From: Motacilla alba alba
Taxonomy: Eukaryota; Chordata; Aves; Passeriformes; Motacillidae
NCBI RefSeq assembly: GCF_015832195.1
Contig: NC_052018.1
Location: 36,461,052 to 36,525,051 of the forward strand
Reading direction: 5' to 3'
DNA: 64,000 nucleotides
The translations under genes were made by a program, and so were the position numbers. The notes beneath the pieces are model-generated. The model worked only from the letters and a program-made list of their open reading frames with translations. It did not search any database and was not told the DNA's origin. This document shows positions 39,780-50,668 of this stretch, piece by piece (position 1 is the stretch's first letter; each line of letters begins with the position of its first letter).

Positions 39780-40328
39780 GCTGCATCACCAAAGCCCACC
39801 CTGAATGGGCCCCCCGACTGAGGCCCTGGACTGTAAGCTGATCTGAGATAAGGTAAAAGTGACACTATTCTCAGGTCGGGGCTGGAGGAGAAGAATAGAC
39901 AGGAGAATTAAGCCCAGCAGCTTCCGGATGGAGCCACAGCCCCAGGCTTATCTGCTGCCGGGTCTGCACAGGTTAGCTCAGCTGTGGGGACCCCCACCCC
40001 AGGAACACCACATCTACAGGACATTCATGTGAGGGACAGCAGAGGGGGTGTCATGGTCCATCAAAGGCCCCCTGAATGGTTCCCCAGACCCTGCACCAGA
40101 GCACTGCACGTGATGCAGAATGATGCAACTGACACAGAGCCTTGCAAGGGGCAGTGACAACCTTCCCCTGCTCAGGGAAGGCACCTGGGCATTCCCACCT
40201 GACCCAAACACATATTAATCCACTGGATTCTATGCTTTGTGGTGAAGGAGCCTCCCCACCAAGAAGACCAGATGGAGGGGAGCAGCAAGATATCATTGGG
40301 ACCCATGGTTTCTTTTTTTTTTTTTTTT
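39780..40328. repeat. GC-rich block of unknown type ending in T16
   Basis: About 530 bases are clearly richer in G and C than their surroundings and have sharp edges on both sides. The right edge is a T16 run at 40313-40328. It resembles an inserted element such as a diverged LTR, but I could not find TG/CA ends, target duplications or a known family. Confidence 0.35.
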
Positions 40329-41069
40329 GGTATCAACATTTAACCTCTTTTGGTTTTAATCTTCTTTTAGGAAATATTTTGAACCTCAGTATTCTTACCA
40401 TCTTATTCACAGAGAGTTCTGTTTCATCCTCTGTGATTAGAGTGGATCATAAAAGCACAGATGCAAGAACTCTAACAAGAAAAATCCTACCAGTTCAAGC
40501 ACTGAGAACAGGCACATATGCTTCACTGGTTGTACTTTCTTATTGCATTACTGCACAGGTACTCCTACCACTGCTACACTGAGTAGTTCACCATCTACTT
40601 CATATCTATGCCTAAATAAGAGAGGATTCCCATCTTTTAGTCACCTAATTCTTCTGATGTTTCAGGTCTGATACTGTTAAACAAATTCAGAATTAATTTA
40701 ACCTCAACCAACAGCAAAAAATAATTAAAAGACCCACAGAAAAAACATCACTTGCATGATTCATCTCATAGACACAATCAAAACAAATGGCACTAAACTT
40801 CTATATAAAGTTTAATAATTAATTCAATTAATTATGTGGTAGACCTTTCTTTGCCTGGCAGGCTCAAAATCCTACTTCCCATATCTCCAGATGCACCGAG
40901 AGACACTACAGAGACATACATGAAAGGCTGGAAAGGTCCTGTTCCCACCTTTATTGTCACAGTTGTGCTACAGTTTGCTACATGCAAACCGAAGCACACA
41001 GATAGAAATGGGCAAAACAGAGGATGAAGAAGGAAGCCAGAACCACAAGACTACAATGGTGGATGCCAC

Positions 41070-41415
41070 AAGGTTTAATAAGGCAACTGCAGAGTCCTGT
41101 CACAGCAGCCCTGGGCAGTGCTACAGGCAGGGGGACGACTGGCTTGAGAGGCTCAATATCAGCCTACCCTCTGCTGCCCAAGTGACCAAGAAGGCCAATG
41201 GCTCCTGGCCTGTATCAGCAATAGTGTGGCCAGCAGGACCAGGGCAGTGATCATCTCCCTGCACTCGGCACTGGTGAGGCTGCACCTCGAATGCTGTGTT
41301 CAGTTCTGGGTCACTCACATTAGAAAGGACATTGAGATGCTGGAGGGTGAACAGAGAAGAGCAACAAGGCTCATGAAGAACAGCTGAGGGACCTGGGTTT
41401 GATTAGTCTTGAGAA
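41070..41415 (+). repeat. CR1 LINE fragment with internal deletion
   Basis: Segments AGGTTTAATAAGGCAACTGC, CAAGTGACCAAGAAGGCCAA, GCCAGCAGGACCAGGGCAGT, GGTGAGGCTGCACCTCGAAT and ACATTGAGATGCTGGAGGGT follow the CR1 reverse-transcriptase C-terminal region in order. The part expected between GGCTTGAGAGGCT and CAATATCAGC is missing. Its right end stops about 200 bases before exon 2. Confidence 0.9.
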
Positions 41416-41612
41416 TTTTAACCTGTAAGAAAACACTTTTGGAAATCTATTAATTGCAGAGGAGACCTGGAAACATAAACAAACAAAAAAATTTTCTGTA
41501 CAGGTGTCCCAAACAAAGCCATCAAAATTTCTTCCTTAGATCTGAAAAGCAACACTTGAGTAAATATTAATAATGAGAGCAATGTTTCAATTATTAAAAA
41601 ATTTAACCTTAC

Positions 41613-41722
41613 CTTCAGACTCTTTAAGTAGTTGGATAACATACTCGGGTGAAAACGATTTTCTTCAGCAACCTGTTCATCATATCTTGGTCCTAACATT
41701 GTCTTCAAAGGTAAAAACTTCC
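41613..41722 (-). CDS. RNGTT: RNGTT exon 2 (residues 22-58)
   Basis: This exon has 110 bases: two bases closing Gly22 and 36 whole codons (Lys23-Lys58). The acceptor is TTTCATAG and the donor GTAAGGTT. The peptide [20 protein letters not shown] is followed by [16 protein letters not shown], against [20 protein letters not shown] in human. This is the N-terminal part of the RNA triphosphatase domain. Confidence 0.97.
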
Positions 41723-44700
41723 CTATGAAAGATAATAAAATTTTGTAGTATTTTATGTATATGTACAGTTACAACTTAGCATTTCAAACCAACATACTGA
41801 GCATGTTTTAGACATTCACCTTCAATAATAAATAACTTCAGAAATAGTACAGTCAACAGTAAATTGGAATATTTTTTAGTTATGAGTTCTCAGAATTCAT
41901 CAGTAAGTTTAAAAGTTTAAAGGAAATACAGGTCAGCTCATCTGAAACAGAGTAATTAAACATTTTTAGCTAACTTTTAGTGTGATTTAAGTTGGGAGGG
42001 CTACAGCACAACATGATACAGAAAATTTAAACTCAGTACAGCTGAAAACATGAAAACAGCATTTTAAAATAAGGGTTTGTCATCCAATCATGTAAACATC
42101 AGTTTTGATTACCTGCAAATATAACATACAGTAAAGATTCCTCCAAAAAAATTTTAGCAACACTCGGTATAGTCTCAAATAAATATCTATCTTCTATGAA
42201 ATAGACATTAGAAACCACAGAAGACAGACAGATGTGGAAACCATGAAGCTTTATGCAATGGTTAGCTCAGGTTAGATGTTAGTGAACAACATGAAAAAGC
42301 CTCACTTTTCCCCTGAGACCATTCCAAAATTTACAGCTAAAAGGAGAGTTATTCTGTTCATACAATCAACACTCCCATTGAACAGTAATAAATTGTAGTC
42401 ACTTCAACTTATATGACTGCTAGAAAAATTTCACTTTATTGCCCTTTGCCTTTTCATCCCAAGTTACACACCCTCCATCCACCGTGGTAAAGGCTGTTGG
42501 GTTGGATACCTCCCCTCCATTTCCTCATTTCTATCTAATTTTCTTGCTTCTTTGTGGTCCTTGTCACTTTCAACACTATCATTCAGCCTTTCTCTCTCTC
42601 TATTAGCCCTTCCACTTTAACTTGCAATACTCCTCTGTAGAGACTGATTATGAGAATCCTAAATTTACATGATCTAAACACAAAAATCTATCACCACCAT
42701 AATTTTTGCAAAACAACATCATGCTTGACAGTTATTTGACTTTGCCACTTGTCACACCCATACTCATTCATTATGAGCACGAAGAATCTAACTAAGCCCT
42801 CTTAACCGTGGCACTCAAGAATATGAGCTGCACTGACAAAAGAGTCAATGGCTACAAAAGAAAACCATCATCCTTTACAAGATGCTGGGAAAAAAGAGTG
42901 GGAAAAGACAAAGTAGTCTTGTCAGCATCCCCTGCAGCATTTGAATACCTACAGACAGCTGTGGAAGTGATGAATATTTCATATAGAGCCTATTTACTAT
43001 GACTTTCAAAGCTGAAACACAGATGTTTGGAAGTATTTAGGTGCTCAGCTTCTATAAATTCCAGTTTCTTCTTCTCTACCTGGAAAATTTGCAAGCTGGT
43101 TTTTGTACAGATGCTTGAAAAAATTTCTTCCTTGTGTGCATACAAGCCTCTCATTGAGCATCATCAAGCTACTGAAAATCTTAACTTTAAAAAGATTTCT
43201 TTCTCATTTTTGAGTAATATGGACAAGTACAAAGGAGGCAGTAGCTACTGTCTCCTCTACAGTTTTGCCTTACATCTTGTGCTAAAGAAGTGATGCAGTA
43301 ACAGCTGATTACAACTCAACTTAAGCCTCTGTGCATAAGCTTTTGAAGATCAAAAAATCATTTGCTGAATTAGGTGATCCAACAGTAACAAATGATACTT
43401 TACATGAACATCAAAGCATCCCAAGTCATTCAAGTACCTCAACTACATTATGACACTAATTATAACTCCTCAATAGAATTTCCAAATTAACTTCAAAATG
43501 TTACTGGAACCCTGACAACAGATTATTACCTACTTCCACAATTATGTTCAAATTATTCAAATAGTTCTGGGAAGTGGCTACTAAAAACCATTTTCCAAAT
43601 TAGTTACCTGTATAACACATGGTATTTCTTTAGGCTGAAAAACAGGTAAAAATTCTAAAAATAAGAGCCCAGTATATCAGAGCTCAAGACAGACATCAAG
43701 CAGATAAATCTGAGGGAAATCAAAGTGAACAGTGTAAGACATCACATCTTCTACATGCACATGCTCTAACTTTGTCACATTTTTTATCTTCAAATCTAAA
43801 TACTAGAGCATACCAGTGAAAAAATACTCTTAATTTAACCTGATTTTCTGTGACATGAAGCTATCAACTCAAAACATGACGTACATGATGTTTAGATTGA
43901 GCACTGATTAGGAAGGCTAGACTGGGTAAAGTCTGAGGTTAAGGGAATAAAATTAAATGGTAAAATCCACTATTTGAAAAAACAAAAAAACAAAACAACA
44001 GTATCTCTACAAAGTAACAGTTTTCTGATTCAAGAGAACTATGCTGGACCACAGCATCCATTTCACCTAGTATGTCACCACCAACACAGGCCAATAACAG
44101 ACAACTAGGAAAGTGAGTAAAACAATGACAATCCATCATCATCAATAATACAGATTATTCTCCCCAACTACAACAACCTATAGCTCAGAAACTTCCTGAA
44201 CCAGAAGCATTACTCTTATTTAAGGTGTTTTCTCATATGCAATATGGATGCTCTCCATAATATCCCACAGTTCTGCATGCTACGTGTGCGTCTAGAACAG
44301 GATTTATTAATATACATCAATTGAAGGAAGCTGGAAAACACTGCTGAGACACTTCTCATGCCTTTTCTTACGTATCTTGCTAGCACTTTTCATGGCAAAA
44401 TTGCCAAGAGAATGAGTTTTCAGTGGTCATGAAAAGCAGATACCTGCTGAGATGGTGCTGCCAAGGCAGTAAGGCTGAAGCAACGTGATCACTTCAGATC
44501 TAAGCATTCAGAGAAAGCTCTTTTCATCAAAATGACTGAAGTTCTACTGCAATGCAATAAATGTGAAAATGTGTGATTCTGAGGATAAAACCAGAAAGTG
44601 GCAAAAAACTACCAATATTTAAAGAAGTGAACAGGAAAATAATGGGAGACATAGATGAATTCACGTTGTCCAGGATAAAGAGCCCTGTTAACCTGAATTA

Positions 44701-47291
44701 ACCCAATCTCAGCAACAGCAGAGTTTCAGGCCTCATTAGTACTTGTCTTGAGGTCATCTAGAAATTCTAGATGCCACAACCATGAGGCAAGAGCATCACG
44801 ATCAAACACTCAATGAATATGAGTCCACAGAAGCCATACTCTACTTGCTTAGCAACACTATTACTAATACACTATCACATGGAAATAAAGTCGCACACAG
44901 GTGCTTAGGAATCTGATTTAAATACTAATTAAAACTAGAATGTATCATATCTGGGAGATAGTAGCAACATCAATTAAACCCTAAAAATCATCTCCCATAA
45001 ACGGCTAGATGTCTTTGAATGTAAAAGAGCAAAAAAAGGGAAAAAGACTGATGGCATGCCATTACTTTTGGTAAGTTGTTCACACTAAAAAACTAAAAAT
45101 CATGTGAACAAGAATGCATCCTGATAAAACACACAAAGAAATGAGCCAAGCACTTTCAGTTTTTTTACTGTGCATTAACTTCCTGTGCATGATTGCATGG
45201 AATGGAAAAGAATTACCTTGCAGTTCCTGAATAAACAAACACACAAGCAGTGATGGCACAGCAGATGACACACTGATGACCCTCATTCGTGCTTACTCTA
45301 GGTTGCTATTTCTGAGAAACCATGGCTCAAAAGACAGACAAACAAAAGCCACAACTAACAGAGATCAAGAACTTGCTGAGAAGAAAAATACAGAATAAAG
45401 AATCATTAGTCTGTTTTTGTTGTGGTCAAAGGCTTAGGCTACCAAATCTCTCTCATTAGATACAAAGTAATGCTTATGGCCATGATCAGGAGAAAGAGAT
45501 AATGGACATGAGCAATCCAACAACACCGTCATTTAACGGAGCCAAGTCCAGAGAAGTATAAGGAAATTGACTGAAACCAGTAACCCACAAAATGAACAAC
45601 AGATGTTAAATGCTGACAAATGCCAAATAATGCATATTGATGATTCCTGAGGATTAAACCAACTGAGATGTCTCACCAGGTTCTAAATATAGTCATCAGT
45701 ATCTTCCATTCCACAACCAGCTGCCATCAAAAAATGTAAGATGATGAGGAAACGTGGGATAGAAAACACAGGAGTTGTAACTATTAAGAAAATCATGGCA
45801 CAGCACCAGTTTGAATAACACACTGAGTAGCACATATTGTGCTTTGAAAACATACCTTTACATCATCACAGAGAGGGATATGAAAGGAGTGAAAACTAGA
45901 AAATACTGGACGGGAAAAAATAACTGGAGGCTGGAACTGCTTGCATTATAAAGAGAAGAAGAACTTGAGAAAACTGAAAAGACAGATGTTTGTTTATCTC
46001 ATACCAGGCAGCTGGGGAAACCTTCACCTGAAGTCAGTATGATAGCTAACAAGCAATCAAAAATGTGTGTCTAGATGATACTAAATTCACTGGCCACAAG
46101 ACTAGATACTGAATAACAACCAAGACAGCGCGTTATAGGCAAGAATATCCACGCAGACAGCAACCACTGACAAACCTTGAAATACAAGTGTAACAATGCA
46201 GTGTTACACTTTAACTCATTTTCCAGCTAAAGAACTCAGGAGCACATGGGTGACTGGAAGGGCACTGTCAGTCGGCAGAACAACAAATTGACACAGATAA
46301 GACTTCAGAGAGCATCCAGGAAAAAAGAGAATCAAACACGGACGAGGCTGCACAGAGGTCTGGTATGACAAAATTGGTCAGGGTGGAGGGGACCACAGAG
46401 GGTCATCTGGTCCAACCTCCCTGCTCAAGAAAAGTCGTCCTACAGCACATTGCACAGGACTGCATCCAGGTGGCTCTTGAATATCTCCAGTAAGGGAGAA
46501 ACAACAATCTCTCTTGGCAATCTGCTCCAGTTCAGTCATCTGCACAGTAAAGAAGCTCTTCCTCATGTTCAGGTAGAACTTTCTGTCCTTCAGTTTCTGC
46601 TCATTGCCTCTTGTCCTACTGCTCGGCACCACTAAGAGCCTGGCTCCATCTGCCTGACACCACCTCTTTAGTTATTAATACACATTAATGAGATCCCCTC
46701 TCAGTCACCTCTTCTCGAGGCTGAACAAGCTCAGTTCTCTTAGCTTTTACTCCTAAGAAAAATGCTCCAAGCCTCTCATCAACTTAGCAGCTGCAGTAGG
46801 GTACCTTCTGCACGCCTTGCTGTCACATCTCTCATCAGATGTGACAGACAGGAAAAGTTTCAGCCTGAAACTGAACCAGTGCGAAGCGAGAGCCCAGCAC
46901 TAAGGCTCCGGGGGGCAGGAGAGGGCCCGCACCCCCGCACCTCTGGGTGAGCCCGGGGCGAGTCGCTGTCACACGGGGGCACAGACCGAAGGGAGGGCGA
47001 GCCCGGCGCTGAAGGCAAAGCGCTGCTGCGGGCCGGGCTTTAGGGAGAACAGCCGCCCAACGGGAGTCAGGTCCAGAACAAACACCGGCCTGGAGCTCGG
47101 GGTGGAACACTGCACAGCCCTAGCCCCGGGACAAAGAGCTCCGGCCGGGACAGAGGGACAGAGTGCGAGAGGCCGCGGCGGCCCCCGGCGATGAGGAGCG
47201 GGACGGGCGGGCAGCGGGGCGCCGCAGGGGAGGGGGCCGCGCCCGCTGCCGCCCCACGGCCGGGCAGGGCCGGACTGGGCCGGGCGCTCAC
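41723..47291 (-). other. RNGTT intron 1 (5.6 kb)
   Basis: It begins with GTGAGCGCC inside the CpG island and ends with TTTCATAG. It carries a CR1 fragment at 46371-46815. The rest, 41723-46370, is AT-rich with no recognisable element. Confidence 0.9.
46371..46815 (-). repeat. CR1 LINE fragment
   Basis: On the + strand this reads GGTCATCTGGTCCAACCTCC, CTTGAATATCTCCAGTAAGG, CAGTAAAGAAGCTCTTCCTC and TCGAGGCTGAACAAGCTCAG, which is the reverse complement of a CR1 3' region. It sits just downstream of the CpG island in intron 1 and is co-oriented with RNGTT. Confidence 0.9.
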
Positions 47292-47355
47292 CTGCCACGG
47301 GCTGTCCCCTCCTGGGGCAGTGGAGCCAGCGCGGCGGGATCTTGTTGTAGGACAT
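47292..47355 (-). CDS. RNGTT: RNGTT exon 1 coding part (start codon, residues 1-22)
   Basis: The start codon is at 47355-47353 with GCC before it (G at -3), followed by 20 codons and the first base of Gly22. The donor is GTGAGCG. The peptide [20 protein letters not shown] matches human [20 protein letters not shown], which fixes the start. The minus-strand frame stays open upstream to about 47496 but contains no ATG there. Confidence 0.97.
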
Positions 47356-47375
47356 GGCGGGGCCCGGGCGGCCCC

Positions 47376-47404
47376 GGGGGGGAGGGAGGGAGGCGGGGAG
47401 GGGG
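47376..47404 (+). promoter_or_regulatory. G-quadruplex-forming sequence in the RNGTT 5' UTR region
   Basis: The + strand has G7-A-GGG-A-GGG-AGGC-GGGG-A-G5, more than four G-runs with 1-4-base loops. This is the template strand for RNGTT, about 20-50 bases upstream of the start codon, so any structure would form in DNA rather than in the RNGTT mRNA. Confidence 0.75.
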
Positions 47405-47431
47405 CGCGGGGTGCGGGCGGCCCCGGGGCGC

Positions 47432-47461
47432 TCAGCGGCCCCTCGCCCGCGGCGCCTCCAT
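47432..47461 (-). CDS. Upstream ORF in the RNGTT leader (9 codons plus stop)
   Basis: An ATG at 47461-47459 opens MEAPRARGR and stops with TGA at 47434-47432, 76 bases before the RNGTT start. The context has G at +4 but T at -3, so it is weak and leaky scanning would be expected. It matters only if transcription starts to the right of 47461. Confidence 0.45.
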   Translation of the reverse strand: MEAPRARGR

Positions 47462-47512
47462 TCAGACCCGGCTCCGCCTCGGCCGCCGCCGCACACGGAG
47501 CGCCGGGAGCCG

Positions 47513-47525
47513 CTTCCGCTTCCGG
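47513..47525 (-). promoter_or_regulatory. Tandem ETS/GABP-type sites
   Basis: The minus strand reads CCGGAAGCGGAAG, giving two GGAAG cores six bases apart. Paired ETS motifs of this kind sit close to the start sites of many housekeeping genes. The placement about 160 bases upstream of the start codon is consistent with that. Confidence 0.6.
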
Positions 47526-47633
47526 GGCTCCGGGACCGGGGGTGGTGCCCGGCCGGGAAGAGGGCAGCGCAAACTAGGGCTCCTCGGCCTGGGAAGGGGA
47601 GGCGGTCACCAGCTGGTACAGGCTCCTCCTCTT

Positions 47634-48041
47634 TGTGCAGAGAGGGGCCGCAAAGCTGGTGAAGGGGCTGGAGCGCGAGTTCTCTGAGAAGCGCCTGAGG
47701 GAGCTGGGGGTTTTAGCATGGAGAAAAGGAGGCTCAGGGGAAACCTTACCGCTCTCTACAACTGGCTGAGGGTGGGCTGCAGCCAGCTGGGGTTCGGCCT
47801 CTCAGACAGCAGAACGAAAGAACAGTCATAAGCTGCACCAGGGGAGGCTTAGACTGGACAGTAGAAGGAATTTCTTCACAAGGATGATTAGGTATTGGAA
47901 TGGGCTGCCCAGGGAGGTGGTGAAGTCGCCCTGGAGGTGTTTAAGGAAAGACTGGTTGTGGCACTTGGTGCCATGGTGTTTGGTCATAGGCTGGACTCGA
48001 TCTCAGAGGACTTTTACAACCTAATTGATTCTGTGATTCCG
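47634..48041 (+). repeat. CR1 LINE copy abutting the RNGTT promoter
   Basis: GCAAAGCTGGTGAAGGGGCT, CTGAGGGAGCTGGGGGTTTT, GGAGAAAAGGAGGCTCAGGG, GGAATGGGCTGCCCAGGGAG and GATTCTGTGATTCC follow the CR1 3' region to its terminus. The copy is relatively well preserved and GC-rich, and points away from RNGTT. Confidence 0.93.
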
Positions 48042-48477
48042 AGTGAGCCCCTTCGAGCCACTACAGGAAAGTAACAGGACCTAAGCTGGAAGCAGCTGGG
48101 GGGATCATTTGCCCAGGCTCAGTCGCAGTCAGCAAAGGCTGATGCAAATGCAGAGTTTACACCGGTCTCGGGGAAGCCTGAGCAAGTGCTTCAAAGAGAA
48201 TGGAATCCATGGCTACTGAAGTAGCAGGCTGCATCAGGTTTGGGAAATGGCCTGAGCTGAGAATAGCTGGAGGCTTGGACAGACATAATCCCTCAGCTTT
48301 TACTTTTTGCCAGATGTTCCCTTATGGCCATAAGTGGATGTGGAAGTAGGTGGATCCTTCTAGTAATGCAGTTTATTCTAATCAGGATGTAACAGGCTAG
48401 TGTAGCAGAGATACCTCTGTCCTGGGCCTTCTGTTTCTTTTGTGAAAAAGCACGCCCAGAAAGGTGGCATGCGGAGA
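48042..48477. other. Intergenic, nothing recognised
   Basis: This is moderately mixed sequence between the CR1 end and the inverted LTR copy. No coding or repeat signal is clear. Confidence 0.6.
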
Positions 48478-48893
48478 GAAACAAATCTTTGTTTCCTTAC
48501 AGAATGCCAGTGAAAATTCTCTGTGGGCTTTAAGAGGTCTGTTACATGGACTCAGTTCAAGAAATGTAGCCCTGAAGTGTTTGTCCATGTGAAAGGGATA
48601 TTTAAGGTGTGGCATGGTTTAACTCCTGTAGCAACTAAGCCCACACAGCCACTTACTCTCTCCTGCCTGTAGCGGGATGGGGGAGAGAAGCAGAAGGGTG
48701 AAAGTGAGAAAGATCATGGGTTGAAATAAATATAAGGAAAAACAAAGAATTTATTATTTCCCATTGGCAAGCGTGTGTTTAGCCATTTCCAGGAAGATGG
48801 GCTTTGTCATTCACAATGGTGACTTGGGAAGAAAAACACCGTAACTTCAAATATCCCCTCTTTCTCCCATTTTTTTATTGCACAGAACAATAT
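48478..48893 (-). mobile_element. LTR fragment plus shared extension (copy B), inverted relative to copy A
   Basis: This is the reverse complement of the repeat at 5338-5775. CTTTGTTTCC, GAATGCC, GAAAATTCTCTGTGGGCTTT, AAGAGGTCTGTTACATGGAC, CCTGTAGCAACTAAGC and GGGAAGAAAAACACC all align in order. The LTR part is 48610-48893 and the extension beyond the LTR end is 48478-48609. It is truncated at the LTR 5' side. Confidence 0.72.
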
Positions 48894-49627
48894 ATTATAT
48901 TGCTGAGACAAATTCCTGTGCACCCCCAGCCTGCTCACTGTCAGGGCAACATGAGAAGCAGAAAAGGTCTTGATGCTGTGCAAGACCTATTCAGCATTAG
49001 CTAAAGCATTCCAATGTTTCCAATACTGTTTTGATCACAAATGCAAAATGCAGCACCCTACAAGCTACTACCATGAAAATTAATTATCTCAGAGATGCCC
49101 GAAAGGCTGGATATAAATCTCCATAGACTGATGTTTATAGAGCAGATATTTGTTTATTTGAGTGCTGGTGGTGAGTGGGATATCTCCTCCGAACTCACCC
49201 ACCCTTGTCTGTGCTGCGGTATATTTATACAGTAAGTGTTGCTTAGTACCACTGTGTCACTACAACATCATCACATATGTGCCAGAACTAATTTACATAG
49301 TATGATCTCATGGTTATTAGATGGTTCTTGCTTGCATCTCCCCAGTTTGGGGGTTGTCAGGGGTCTTTGATGAAGGCTTCCAAGGTCTGCTTCGCATCTG
49401 AACTTTTCAACTTTTTCTTCAGAGCATGCCCAGTTATGGTGTTCCTTGGTCTGTCTGGTCTTAACCGGCCTAAATTCTTTGTCTTGTGGCTAATTAGCTT
49501 TGCACTTACCAGTTTTTAATTAGTACTATATTTATCCATCTCTAAAGCTATCCACCTGGTGAGTTTTTTCTTTTCGTCTTTTTCTCTATTCAGCATTAAG
49601 CAACTAATTAACCATATACTAGCCATT

Positions 49628-49800
49628 ACATTGTATAAAAAGTTATGCTTCATGTTATATAAGTATCAGGTTATATAGATATTTAAAAAGTCATGATTTA
49701 GGTTATATTGATATCACATTATATAGATATATCAGGTTACATTGATATATAAAAAGTCATTATTTAGCTTATATTGATGTCTTATAACTCAAGTTATTAA
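49628..49800. repeat. Degenerate tandem repeat, period about 66 bases
   Basis: CAGGTTATATAGATATTTAA at 49667 and CAGGTTACATTGATATATAA at 49733 begin two similar units. Each continues with AAAGTCAT.ATTTAG.TTATATTGAT. A partial related unit precedes them. Confidence 0.7.
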
Positions 49801-50446
49801 AGCACCTTGTAACTTTGATCTAAGTTACATAAGCATCATCAGCCAAAACCAGTACAGATGGCTTCAGTGAAGCATTAGGAAACAACAGCAATAGCTTATT
49901 TTTGTACCTAATTTTCCAGTTACTTACATTTCAGTACTGTTCTCTCTGCACTTTCTGTTTTGCCATAAGCCAGGTGTGCTGCCTTTGCAAGTCAGTAGGT
50001 GCCACAGCTTGCAGAACTAACCAGAGTTGTGTGTACAGATATAATAGGAAGCCCTTAGGTTCTATGAATACATTAAAACAATGAAAATAATTTCATCCAT
50101 CTAGAATTTATTACAAACTTTATTACACATTTTCCTCCTGCATTTTATAACTGGATTTTATTAGACATAGTTTCTTCCCTAGAATATCCCTAGAAATAGA
50201 ATACTCCCTCAGAGTTCAGTTAGGTAGTTTGCATAACTGAGTCATTAGGTTCCTATACTATGTTAGAAGTTTCTGAATTTTGTCTTCTAATGCTTTTGTC
50301 ATCATCAGATACTAATCTTCTCATCCTAGCTAAAATTGAAGGTGTTGCTACAGAAAAAGACTCATCATATTATTTTCCCTAACTGCTAAATGCACTTCCA
50401 TTATAATGTTACTTTGTGCTGTTTGAAATAATTCCCTTTACAGAAC

Positions 50447-50668
50447 AAACAAGCAACAAGTCAGACACCAGGTGGTGCAGAAGACCGGCCAGAAAAGAAA
50501 GTGAACCGAATGCAAGGCATGCTCAGAAAGAGTGAGAAGCAAAGAGCAACAGCAAGATACTCAGTATCTGATTTCAGAAAATTGCAAGCAACCTGCAGTA
50601 ACATCATCACTACAGCAAAATTAGTAACAAAACCATTTGGAGAGGGGAAGATTAGAAAGATACCATGA
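50447..50668 (+). other. Possible terminal exon of an unknown + strand transcript
   Basis: After an acceptor-like TTCCCTTTACAG ending at 50443-50447, one frame stays open for about 73 codons to a TGA near 50668. It includes AEDRPEKKVNRMQGMLRKSE and KLVTKPFGEGKIRKI. The sequence is purine-rich and looks coding-like but matches nothing I know. An AATAAA lies about 600 bases downstream (near 51268). Evidence is thin, and chance in A-rich DNA is a fair alternative. Confidence 0.15.

Larger units (their letters stand above)
36153..41612 (-). other. RNGTT intron 2 (5.5 kb)
   Basis: The donor is GTAAGGTT and the acceptor TTTTTTAG. The intron holds overlapping open frames on both strands at 38965-39505, a GC-rich unclassified block at about 39780-40310 ending in T16, and a CR1 fragment at 41070-41415. 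Otherwise it is AT-rich and featureless. Confidence 0.88.
1..47530 (-). other. RNGTT: RNGTT gene, 5' part (exons 1-9), runs off the left edge
   Basis: This is the gene for the mRNA capping enzyme, which acts in the nucleus on nascent RNA polymerase II transcripts. Its N-terminal half removes the gamma phosphate of the RNA 5' end, and its C-terminal half transfers GMP to it. Nine exons were found by matching translated minus-strand segments to the vertebrate protein from memory. Every junction has GT and AG at the intron ends and the phases join correctly (1,0,2,1,2,0,2,2,0 for introns 1-9). The conceptual product is 347 residues long and ends where the guanylyltransferase domain is only partly encoded. 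The right boundary is a guess, because the transcription start is not visible directly. I saw no further RNGTT exon between 1 and 5038. Confidence 0.96.
46880..47633 (-). promoter_or_regulatory. RNGTT CpG-island promoter
   Basis: A sharp change to very GC-rich, CpG-dense DNA surrounds exon 1, in contrast to the AT-rich rest. There is no TATA box near the start, as usual for housekeeping genes. Many GGGCGG-like and CCCCGCC-like stretches could bind Sp1-family factors. The upstream edge coincides with the start of a CR1 copy at about 47634. The transcription start is inferred to lie around 47450-47530. Confidence 0.85.

Noticed and set aside
46378..46635. Frames on both strands at 46.4-46.6 kb
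   Set aside because: They are inside a CR1 fragment.
46969..47496. 175-codon minus frame that includes the RNGTT start
   Set aside because: Its left part runs through the exon 1 donor into intron 1, and its right part has only a GTG. The true coding part is 47292-47355.
47163..47687. Long + strand frames (174, 128 and 102 codons) over the RNGTT promoter
   Set aside because: They lie in a CpG island where stops are rare, overlap exon 1 on the other strand, and encode only Gly/Ala/Arg/Pro-rich strings without family features.
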